Of a stretch of DNA of 64,000 nt, positions 57,073-64,000 are shown in pieces (position 1 is the first letter of the stretch; every line of letters begins with the position of its first letter). Below the pieces are notes generated by a model. The model searched no databases. It saw only the letters and a list, made by a program, of their open reading frames with translations, and was not told where the DNA came from. Source of the DNA: JAGLTA01 sp023142625 (GTDB lineage Bacteria; Patescibacteriota; Patescibacteriia; JAACEG01). The translations under genes were made by a program, and so were the position numbers. The DNA lies in NCBI GenBank assembly GCA_030641665.1, contig DAOWHA010000038.1, positions 1 through 64,000 of the forward strand, given 5' to 3'.

Positions 57073-60000
57073 ATGAGAAAGTTTATCGTTTGGCTTATAA
57101 TTGTTTGTTTTTTTGGCGCAGGTCAAGGTATGCCTGCATTGGCAAATGTTGATTTTTCAGATGAATTTATCGATTTACGAAAGCCTTTGGCTTTCAGTAT
57201 AGATAAAGGACCTAGCAATCCCTTTATAGTTCAAGAGGACTTTTTCAGGTTAAGGCAGGAAATCACAGAAGCCAGAGCAATGGAATTAATGCTAGCGCTA
57301 AGTGAAGAATACACGTATTCTGCTGGCAATGAGATCATTAATGAAGAGATTCGTAATTTTTCCTTTATAACTCTAAAGTATGATCCTGTTGAAATTTTTG
57401 ACTATGTTTACAAGATTGAGACAGAATTCTATTATGGACTACGTAATAGTTCAATTAAAACCCTTCATGCTAATAGAGCAAGTCCTTGGGAGAAATGCGT
57501 TCTTTTGCACGATCTTCTAATTGTAGCTGGCTATGATGTCTTTCTTGAAGAAGTCATCATGACACTAACCGGCGAAGAGATGATGAGCTGGACAGGGGCT
57601 GAAAGTCCCTATGCAGCTGGTCTGATGTTGGGCAAGAGATACATTCCAATCATTCCTTTAAACGAGCATTTTAGTGACTTTATAGTTATGCAACCTAGGG
57701 TATCCGTACATAATATGTACGGAGATGGCCGAACCATCACCTTGGATCCGTCATATAAAAGCCATGAACGGACAGAGGGGTACAGCGCGGAAATAGAGGT
57801 AGGCGAGAAGACAAGGTCTATTTTTAGCTCAGTAGATTCAAAAGAGTCTATTTTGCTTGATCCTGATTTAGTTAGAAATGCTTTAAAAGAACAAGAAAGT
57901 ATTTTTAACAATACTGTGGGAAATTTGACTCCGAAAGAATTTTTCGGGTCAAGAGAAATTAATCAGTATTACCCCACAGAAAAAGAAAGAGGGGTAGATT
58001 TGGATCGATGGAAAGTTGTAAGACAATTTTCATCACTGCCGGAAGAACTAATGGCAAAGATAGAAATAACGATGTCAGGCGGTGAATTTTTCCAGTGCTC
58101 ACTTTCTGAACTAACAGAAGAACTCTCAATAACCTATATTGAAAGTTCCGAAGAAGGATATCTGCCTGTTTTAAAACTCGGCGCGGAGATTGTGGCAACA
58201 GGGACTTCTGCTGGCTTAAACGAGACTCAAAACATTAGAGTCGGATTTTTTGAACCAGGTAAAAAAGGCTGGGAATATTCGGAGATAAAATTAATTGCTG
58301 GCGAGGATAAACATGTTTTTACTCCGGGTATTCAACAGAATGAGAAAGACCTGTGGCAAGAAGCTGAAAAATTAAAATCTTTAGTTGATGATCTTGACCC
58401 AGATCAGGAAATGCCTGATGAAGCAAAATTAAAAATTCTCAGCCTTACAGGGAAAATGTATTGTTTTCTCTCGGGAAAATCTATTCAGAATTTGGCTAAA
58501 ATGGCCAAGATAGACAATGTGGACGCTTTATCATTGGTCTTGACATCTTGGACAAACGAAGGTGTTGAGATAAATGTAGTTAGAGATCCCTCAATGGCAG
58601 TTTCGCTACAAGAAACCCAGGACAATGACAAAGAGGCTGAAGTAAAGAGTTGGTTTGTAATAAAAGCTACTATCTGCAGCTTATATGAAAGCTTAACTCT
58701 TCAATCTTTGTTTAAAACAAAAGCTTTTTCCACTGCAAGCTGTTTTGCTGAAGCAATGGAACAGGGAATTTCCGTGGTTATTTTGGAAAACACGGAAGAC
58801 CTTGGAAAATTTTCCGCAAAGAATGAAATAAGAAACGCTATAAGGCGTTATCTAGAACAAGGGTTTATAATTGCAATCCTTGAGCGCCCAATCACAACCG
58901 GACAGGCATGGATAGTGATGGATAAGGAGATGAAGTCCATTACCTTCCAAATTGAGAGTGATTATGGAATTATTAATGGAGGCAAAACAGGCGCAATAGA
59001 ATATTCTCCTTCAAAAGCATGGTTTATCGGAGTAGCTGCGCTTGAGCTTGCAGATGCTATAATAGTATCTGTCAGCATGGTTTTGGCCGGAGGAGTTAAA
59101 GCCGGAGTAGGTTATCAAATCATGGTCGCCGGCCATGCAACAGAATTGGCATTCTTAACTCTGCCTTTTGGTATAGGCGGTGTCGTAGTTGGAACCGTCT
59201 TTATGTGCGCAGCAGTTGTTGTTGGGCACAAATTGTTGGGTAATGTTCATCACATAGTAGATGAGCATCTGCTCAACGAGATAAACGATGACTTTAACGA
59301 CTTGAATATCACGGATGACGTTATAGATGACGAAGTAACCGAGGACTCGAATATCCCGGATGACGAATCAGACATTCCGAATATCTCGGATGATAATTAT
59401 CATTCAGAGTACATGGAAATGGTTCACGCGAACAGTCCGGATAATTCGGAGTTCTTTAAGAATTTAGACGACTTAGAGAGTTCGGGCTTTTGGGATGAGT
59501 ATTATCCTAACTGGAAGGACTTTGGCATCTGGGATGGAGTACAAGGAACATGGGACGGTGCCGGCTTTAGTGTAGACAGGGAAATTGAACGGGGATTGGA
59601 TGTCCGAGAAAGCAATCTGAACGGCGCTCTGAACGGCGTCCCGACAATCTTGATCGGCGGCTCGGACAGCATCTTTGACAGCGGCTCGGACAACTTAGAT
59701 AGCTCTGACGTCGGCTTAGACACTAGCCCTAGCCCGACCGACAACTCGGACGGTAACTCTAACATTCTGGATGACGATTTGGACAGTAGCTCGGACAACG
59801 ATTTGATCGGTGGCTCGGGCAACGGCTCGGACAACAGTAGCCTTGACAGTGGCTTTGACAGCTGGTACGGCGAATGGAACAGTGATATGGACGGCTCGGG
59901 CAACGAGCCAGGCAGCTCGGACGGCGGCATAATCGAGACCTTGTACGGCAGCCAAGACAAGATTGATTATGTATACATCACCGAACCCAAGGGCAATCCA

Positions 60001-60081
60001 GAGACCACTACCGGCGGCAACTGGATTTTGGATAGAGGTATGGGCGGTAGCATGGACATTTGGGGCTTGTACGGTCGTTGA
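57073..60081 (+). CDS. 1002-aa secreted protein with transglutaminase-like domain and D/S/G-rich tail
   Basis: Start ATG 57073 behind AAAGGAGAG; a TTG 60 bp earlier lacks support. Signal peptide ends PALA (residue about 24). A transglutaminase-like domain lies at about 120-235: Cys in ASPWEKCVLLHDLLIVAGYDVF (about 141), His in RVSVHNMYG (about 212), Asp in TLDPSYK (about 224). Residues 240-640 are unrecognised. Three hydrophobic segments at about 650-725 (IGVAALELADAIIVSVSMVLAGG; AFLTLPFGIGGVVVGTVFMCAAVVV) resemble a membrane-inserting or pretoxin region. A tail of 230 residues is rich in D, S, G, N with tandem (N)(F/S)D(D/S) patterns, ending DYVYITEPKGNPETTTGG and IWGLYGR. Codon use (TCGGAC, GGCTCG) in the tail is unlike the surroundings. 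It may be a secreted effector or polymorphic-toxin-like surface protein. Confidence 0.75.
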   Translation: MRKFIVWLIIVCFFGAGQGMPALANVDFSDEFIDLRKPLAFSIDKGPSNPFIVQEDFFRLRQEITEARAMELMLALSEEYTYSAGNEIINEEIRNFSFITLKYDPVEIFDYVYKIETEFYYGLRNSSIKTLHANRASPWEKCVLLHDLLIVAGYDVFLEEVIMTLTGEEMMSWTGAESPYAAGLMLGKRYIPIIPLNEHFSDFIVMQPRVSVHNMYGDGRTITLDPSYKSHERTEGYSAEIEVGEKTRSIFSSVDSKESILLDPDLVRNALKEQESIFNNTVGNLTPKEFFGSREINQYYPTEKERGVDLDRWKVVRQFSSLPEELMAKIEITMSGGEFFQCSLSELTEELSITYIESSEEGYLPVLKLGAEIVATGTSAGLNETQNIRVGFFEPGKKGWEYSEIKLIAGEDKHVFTPGIQQNEKDLWQEAEKLKSLVDDLDPDQEMPDEAKLKILSLTGKMYCFLSGKSIQNLAKMAKIDNVDALSLVLTSWTNEGVEINVVRDPSMAVSLQETQDNDKEAEVKSWFVIKATICSLYESLTLQSLFKTKAFSTASCFAEAMEQGISVVILENTEDLGKFSAKNEIRNAIRRYLEQGFIIAILERPITTGQAWIVMDKEMKSITFQIESDYGIINGGKTGAIEYSPSKAWFIGVAALELADAIIVSVSMVLAGGVKAGVGYQIMVAGHATELAFLTLPFGIGGVVVGTVFMCAAVVVGHKLLGNVHHIVDEHLLNEINDDFNDLNITDDVIDDEVTEDSNIPDDESDIPNISDDNYHSEYMEMVHANSPDNSEFFKNLDDLESSGFWDEYYPNWKDFGIWDGVQGTWDGAGFSVDREIERGLDVRESNLNGALNGVPTILIGGSDSIFDSGSDNLDSSDVGLDTSPSPTDNSDGNSNILDDDLDSSSDNDLIGGSGNGSDNSSLDSGFDSWYGEWNSDMDGSGNEPGSSDGGIIETLYGSQDKIDYVYITEPKGNPETTTGGNWILDRGMGGSMDIWGLYGR

Positions 60082-60174
60082 CAATACCGCTATGCGACAT
60101 AAAAATAAAGCAAAAAATTAGGGCAGTTGGAATGCCCACAGGAGGAAAATTATACACGGAAGATCTTTTAATAT

Positions 60175-60222
60175 AATAGCCGACATATTACAAAGCAATG
60201 TAATATGTCGGCTATTTTTATT
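60175..60222 (+). terminator. Strong terminator of the 1002-aa gene
   Basis: AATAGCCGACATATTACA, loop AAGCAA, and the exact complement: 18 pairs, followed by TTTATTTT. A smaller GGGCA/TGCCC hairpin precedes it at 60121. Confidence 0.92.
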
Positions 60223-60907
60223 TTAATTTTTTTTAAACCCGCTAAAGATTAAAAAATTAAAAGTCTATAAAGTTAAAATAAATTTATTTTCGACTTTATG
60301 GGTTTTTTATTTTTAACTTCTTTTGATTATTTTTTATGAATAAGTTCACTCACATATTGGAATTTAATTATTTTTTTCATATTATTTTTTACGATTTTTT
60401 AAAACCCAATTCAATTTAGAAGTATAACTTTAAGCGATATGATTAAAAAGCAAAAAAATAAGAGCAATAGAAAAGTTGTAAAATTGATGCGGTCGCACAT
60501 CTCTTATAACTTTTGATATTTTTATTTTTTTTGGCTGAATAAACTCGCTTATTGAATAAACTCACTTGCGATCCGATTTATTCGCAAAAAAATCGGCTAG
60601 TGGTAATAGCGGAGTTGATGGAATAGGATATTTTAAATAAAATAAAATTTTAATTATATTAAAAGGGCAGTAGAAAAACAATAAAAAAAAGTCAACGAGA
60701 AATATAGAATTTTCTAATAGATTTGTCGCGTAATTAATTTTTTTATATCCCGATTTTATGATTGAGAATTTTTTTATTTATAGATACCTTGCTTAAAGGA
60801 ATTAATTTTGTTAAAATAAATAAAAAATTAAAGTTTTTTTTGGTTTCCGCAAAGCCAAAAAATATTCAGACTAATTCAAAGTAAAATAGGTATATTCGTA
60901 TAAAAAT
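60223..60907. other. Intergenic region with repeat and decayed sequence
   Basis: Contains AAAGTCTATAAAGT-type repeat at about 60258-60300, AT-rich sequence, the sortase scrap at 60561-60626, and more AT-rich sequence without ORFs. Confidence 0.5.
60561..60626 (+). pseudogene. Duplicated 3' scrap of the sortase gene
   Basis: Reads LTCDPIYSQKNRLVVIAELME and a stop. Bases 60562-60618 match 56257-56313 of the intact sortase with only a few changes, including the catalytic Cys and Arg codons. There is no start or upstream sortase sequence. It marks a past duplication or recombination across the 56.3-60.6 kb segment. Confidence 0.88.
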
Positions 60908-61027
60908 ATGCAAGATAAAAATATTCGCAAAGCAATAAAAAAATTTGCCTCTTCTCTATACAGAAAACTTATGCCCGCATACTTTGATTATTTAGGCAGC
61001 AAGGGGGTTAAAAGAAAAATAAAATAA
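60908..61027 (+). CDS. Possible small basic protein
   Basis: 39 residues from ATG 60908: MQDKNIRKAIKKFASSLYRK then LMPAYFDYLGSKGVKRKIK. Protein-like amphipathic helix composition but no Shine-Dalgarno. May be a remnant or a real small peptide. A hairpin follows at 61036. Confidence 0.35.
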   Translation: MQDKNIRKAIKKFASSLYRKLMPAYFDYLGSKGVKRKIK

Positions 61028-61035
61028 TAAAAAAA

Positions 61036-61077
61036 GAAAAGGTCTCCTTAGGCATTAAACCGTTTGGATCCCTTTTC
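61036..61077 (+). terminator. Hairpin upstream of the CAP-domain gene
   Basis: GAAAAGG-TC-TCC pairs with GGA-TC-CCTTTTC around a 19-base loop. No clear T tract. Could be a terminator for the small ORF or part of a leader. Confidence 0.4.
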
Positions 61078-61142
61078 GTCTTAATATTTAAATTATATAA
61101 CAATAATTATAAAAAGTCAAGAATTGCTTAAATAAGCCAAGT

Positions 61143-62564
61143 ATGAAATTTTTTAAAAAAATAAAAAATGGTTTTAAAAAATATTTTTTAGTTTTGCGGG
61201 AATTTTTTGCTAAATTGCCTTTTTTTAAATTTGGCAAAAAAAACGGAAAAAAAATTTATGGCAATTTTAAAGATTTTTTAGATGAGGAAAAAGAGGAAAT
61301 AGAAGAACTGGCAAGCGGAAAAGAGGGGCTTAAAAGATTTTGCTGCGATTCAGGGTCTATTTTTAAAGAATATTTCATACCGACCGAAGAAAACGGGCAT
61401 AGGCCGAAAATTTTAAGAGCTAAATCCTTAGTGATTATCGCCGCGGTTTTAGTTATTGTTAAAATGTCAGTGACCGGCTATCTGTTTTTCATTTATCCGA
61501 ATCAGGCGAAAATGTCAGAACTGATTACCAAGAATATTTTAGAATTAATTAATGTTGACAGAAAAAGCAATGGAATAAGCGAACTGACAAATAATTCTGT
61601 TTTAAACGAAGCGGCTCTCAGTAAGGCGAAAGATATGGTTGAGAAAGGCTATTTTGCGCACAAAAGCCCTGATGGCCGCATGTCTTGGGATTTTATTAAT
61701 AGATCGGAATACGCTTATCTGTTCGTTGGCGAGAATTTAGCAATGAATTTTACTTCAGCGCAATCGGCGCATAAAGCCCTGATGCTTTCAGAAACGCATA
61801 AAAAAAATATTTTAAGCGGCAAGTATTCAGATGTCGGACTGGCTATATTAACAGGAGTTATAGACGGAAGGAAGACTAATGTTTTAGTGCAGATTTTTGG
61901 CAGCGCGAATAACACAAAATTAGCAATGGTCTCAGCCGCTGATGATCAGACAGTTAAAAGCGAATCGCCGGCTGAAAGCGAAATAATTGAAAATCCGACA
62001 GTTGAAAAGATAGTTGCAGTTAAACAGGAAATATCAGCAGAAAATCCGCAAATTGAAGTCAAGGAGGCAAGCGCAGTTAAAGAAGAAATAAAAAAAACAG
62101 AGGAGGGGAAAAAGATAGAAGAAACTAAAGAAATAGGAGAAACAAAAAAGACAGAAGCGATAAAAGATATAGAAAAAACAGAAAAGCCAGCCGTTCAAAC
62201 TCCTGCTGAAAAAATTATAGCAAAAGTAAGGGCTGCCTCTGCGTTAAGCGTTAAGCCTAAAGTAGATAATATTGATTTTAGCGGAATGAATGCCAGTTTG
62301 GCAGGCAAAGTTAAATCTTTTAATATAGAAGCTGAAAAAGAGATAACTATGGCAGAAAGCATTATAAAAATGTCGCGCTATACTTTCTTTATCGCTTTGG
62401 TAATAATCGCTGTCTCTTTACTGATTAATATATTTATTAAATTCAGAATTCAGCACAAGCCGCTGATTATAGAAAGTATTTTGGCGATGATTTTTATAAT
62501 CAGCTTAATCTATATAAAAACAAATTTTTTAGAGTATGTTTTAGAAAAAGTTTTTGTAGTTTAG
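61143..62564 (+). CDS. Membrane protein with CAP/SCP domain
   Basis: 473 residues. Basic cytoplasmic N-terminus (90 aa), a transmembrane helix (LVIIAAVLVIVKMSVTGYLFFIY), CAP domain at about 125-260 (ILELINVDRKSNGISELTNNSVLNEAALSKAKDM, YFAHKSPDGRMSW, GENLAMNF, HKKNILSGKYSDVGLAI), a Lys/Glu-rich linker to 375, and two C-terminal helices. CAP His and Glu residues (AHKSP, GENLA, SETHKKN) are present. CAP proteins outside the cell are often envelope-associated. It is downstream of the sortase region. Confidence 0.88.
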   Translation: MKFFKKIKNGFKKYFLVLREFFAKLPFFKFGKKNGKKIYGNFKDFLDEEKEEIEELASGKEGLKRFCCDSGSIFKEYFIPTEENGHRPKILRAKSLVIIAAVLVIVKMSVTGYLFFIYPNQAKMSELITKNILELINVDRKSNGISELTNNSVLNEAALSKAKDMVEKGYFAHKSPDGRMSWDFINRSEYAYLFVGENLAMNFTSAQSAHKALMLSETHKKNILSGKYSDVGLAILTGVIDGRKTNVLVQIFGSANNTKLAMVSAADDQTVKSESPAESEIIENPTVEKIVAVKQEISAENPQIEVKEASAVKEEIKKTEEGKKIEETKEIGETKKTEAIKDIEKTEKPAVQTPAEKIIAKVRAASALSVKPKVDNIDFSGMNASLAGKVKSFNIEAEKEITMAESIIKMSRYTFFIALVIIAVSLLINIFIKFRIQHKPLIIESILAMIFIISLIYIKTNFLEYVLEKVFVV

Positions 62565-62569
62565 ATATT

Positions 62570-62603
62570 AATTGAAAGTTTATAAGGTCTATAAAGTCAA
62601 AGG
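62570..62603. repeat. AAAGTTTATAAGGTCTATAAAGT simple repeat
   Basis: Another copy of the unit seen in rsmH and before ftsA, here ahead of ftsK. Confidence 0.65.
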
Positions 62604-62624
62604 TTTGTTTAATTTTAGCTGTTT

Positions 62625-62653
62625 TTGCTATTTTTTTAATTTTTTTGTATAAT
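62625..62653 (+). promoter_or_regulatory. Probable ftsK promoter
   Basis: TTGCTA, 17-18 bp of T-rich spacer, TATAAT (62648-62653). Same form as at ftsA (25135-25163). A family A repeat lies between it and ftsK. Confidence 0.5.
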
Positions 62654-62693
62654 AAAAAAAGTTGGAGATTTATTTTGCATTTTTTTTATATTT

Positions 62694-62867
62694 TGTCTTT
62701 GCGAGGAGCCGAACGAGCGTAGCGAGAGAGAGCGACGAAGCCACGCCTAACGGGTGGTCACCCGACAGGGTGACAATCTCGTTAATTACGCAAAAAAGTT
62801 TATAATCATAGATTTGTCCGCTCAGTAATGGGATTGCCGCGTCGGCTATTGCCTCCTCGCAAAGACA
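62694..62867. repeat. Family A repeat, complete copy (174 bp)
   Basis: TGTCTTTGCGAGGAGCCGAAC at left; CCTCCTCGCAAAGACA at right. Includes the TCACCCGACAGGGTGAC inner hairpin and GCTCAGTAATGGGATTGCC. Sits in the ftsK leader. Confidence 0.85.
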
Positions 62868-62906
62868 GAGGAATTTATACATTTCGTAATTTATAGAAAT
62901 AAAAAA

Positions 62907-64000
62907 ATGAGGAGAAAAAGAAGGCAAAAAAACATAATAAGAGAAGAAACTGATTTTTCGCTTAAATCCGAAACAAAAAAAGGCGTGCTTATCGTTATAG
63001 TTTTTACTTTTGCGGTTCTATCCCTTTTGAGTTTTTTTCACTCAGCCGGGCGTTTTGGATTTTGGTTTGAAAAAATTTTAAAAAATTTTTTCGGACTGGG
63101 ATATGCTGTTTTTCCGCTGATTTTATTAGCGTTTAGCTATCTGCTGATTGTTTCAAAAAAAATGGCGCTAAAAGCGATTCATTATTTTAGTTTCGCGTTT
63201 TTTGTATTAAGTTTTTACGCGCTTTTGCATTTAAGCCATCCGTTAAGCCAGAATTTTTTTCAAGATTTAAAAACGGCTTCGCATGGCGGCGGATATGTCG
63301 GAATTCTTTTAAGCTGGCCGCTTGAATATTTTTTAAGTTTTTGGGGCAGTTTGATAATTTTATTGGCGATATTTATCAGTTCAATCTTGATAATTTTTAA
63401 TATTTCTTTGGGCAGTATGTTTAACGGAGCGAGTATTTTTAAATTTGCGGCTATGAAATTTTTGCGAATTTTAAAATTATTAAAAATTAAGGCGGGTAAT
63501 ATTTATCAGCATAAAAAATTTAATGACAGCGGCGAGCAGCGCGAGGAAGAAGATTATGAAAGCAGCGAAGACAGCAAAGACAGCAAGATTGATTTCAGGC
63601 AGTCTGAAATCAAAAAAAATTCTAACATCGAAAGTGAAAACGGCGGCGGGTTTCAGTTAAATCTTAATAATGTTTTTAATAAGCAGAAAATAGACCTTCC
63701 TGTGAGCTTATTGGAAAACAGTGGAGGCAAGCCGACAAGCGGCGACATAAACAGCAATATAAATATTATTAAAAATACTTTGCAGAATTTCGGCATTGAG
63801 GTTGAAATGGGCGAAGTCAATATCGGACCGACCGTAACGCAATACACCTTAAAGCCGGCGGAAGGGGTTAAATTGTCGCAAATTATTACTTTGGGCAACG
63901 ACTTGGCTTTAGCGCTGGCAGCGCATCCGATTCGCATAGAAGCGCCTATTCCGGGAAAATCTTTAGTAGGCGTTGAAGTTCCTAATAAAACCGCTGCCAC
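62907..64000 (+). CDS. ftsK: DNA translocase FtsK/SpoIIIE, 3' end outside the window
   Basis: 364 codons to the window edge from ATG 62907 (GAGGAGA lies inside the first codons). Four transmembrane helices in the first 170 residues (GVLIVIVFTFAVLSLLSFF; YAVFPLILLAFSYLLIV; and two more), an acidic Ser/Asp linker, then the alpha domain of the motor: PVSLLENSGGKPTSGDIN, IEVEMGEVNIGPTVTQYTLKPAEGVKLSQI, GNDLALALAAHPIRIEAPIPGKSLVGVEVPN. Walker A would follow outside the window. It pumps DNA through the closing septum. Confidence 0.95.
   Translation, partial: MRRKRRQKNIIREETDFSLKSETKKGVLIVIVFTFAVLSLLSFFHSAGRFGFWFEKILKNFFGLGYAVFPLILLAFSYLLIVSKKMALKAIHYFSFAFFVLSFYALLHLSHPLSQNFFQDLKTASHGGGYVGILLSWPLEYFLSFWGSLIILLAIFISSILIIFNISLGSMFNGASIFKFAAMKFLRILKLLKIKAGNIYQHKKFNDSGEQREEEDYESSEDSKDSKIDFRQSEIKKNSNIESENGGGFQLNLNNVFNKQKIDLPVSLLENSGGKPTSGDINSNINIIKNTLQNFGIEVEMGEVNIGPTVTQYTLKPAEGVKLSQIITLGNDLALALAAHPIRIEAPIPGKSLVGVEVPNKTAA

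Noticed and set aside
62670..62927. 85-codon minus-strand frame ahead of ftsK, and similar frames at 2131-2508 and 29887-30108
   Set aside because: They lie in family A repeats and share the same translated repeat sequence; not genes.
1..64000. tRNA or rRNA genes
   Set aside because: I looked for cloverleaf ends and TTCGA/TTCAA loops with matching stems and found none convincing; a covariance search would be needed to exclude a divergent tRNA.

Overview
The window is a gene-dense, strongly AT-rich stretch of a bacterial chromosome whose gene content suggests a member of the Candidate Phyla Radiation (Patescibacteria, most likely a Parcubacteria-type lineage). The indications are a short TsaB-like protein, a TrmB-type regulator, a short FtsL-like protein, a GldA/GldF/GldG-like ABC system, several large cysteine- or Asp-rich surface proteins with SdrD-like, lamin-tail, DUF4215 and MopE-type modules, a SipW-type signal peptidase and a sortase. 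TGA is used as an ordinary stop throughout. This placement is inference from gene families; no rRNA or tRNA gene was seen.

Layout. 0-9 kb: a truncated membrane protein, a winged-helix protein, a short tsaB, a valyl-tRNA synthetase with a histidine-phosphatase domain inserted in it, a TrmB-like regulator facing two small genes, and a histidine kinase. 9-28 kb: a broken division (dcw) cluster. mraZ-rsmH-ftsL lie at 9.4-11.4 kb behind a consensus promoter overlapped by GTGG repeats (probable MraZ boxes); ftsA-ftsZ lie at 25.3-27.8 kb. Between them are an IS200-like element, a MITE-like repeat, a Cys-rich secreted protein, an ATPase, holB, an Asp-box lipoprotein, frr, a TM1266-like regulator with a membrane partner, a secreted lysozyme-like protein, a sugar nucleotidyltransferase, a split membrane gene and a catalytically degenerate HtrA-PDZ protein. 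28-34 kb: malic enzyme, aroC, an HD hydrolase and aroA. 34-38 kb: a 1007-aa SdrD-like surface protein, then an intergenic transcription unit (37.5-37.9 kb) that looks like an undescribed structured non-coding RNA. 38-46 kb: endonuclease Q, recR-ybaB, dnaB, and an ABC-2/GldG system split by a repeat and an antisense small gene.

46.7-56.3 kb is the accessory core. It holds a run of tiny genes (several zinc ribbons), each with a strong Shine-Dalgarno and most followed by a hairpin, interleaved with a surface-assembly locus: TasA/camelysin-like protein, membrane-anchored beta protein, SipW-type peptidase, a 787-aa Asp-rich protein, an 884-aa protein with a C-terminal sorting signal, and a sortase. 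56.5-62.6 kb carries a small charged protein, a 1002-aa secreted protein with a transglutaminase-like domain and a D/S/G-rich tail, a duplicated scrap of the sortase gene, and a CAP-domain protein. The window ends inside ftsK.

Two genome-wide habits stand out. Dispersed repeats of several families lie between genes and also in frame inside valS and rsmH. Translation starts fall into two classes: most housekeeping genes have an AT-rich leader with no Shine-Dalgarno, whereas small genes and some secreted proteins have near-perfect AAGGAGG.
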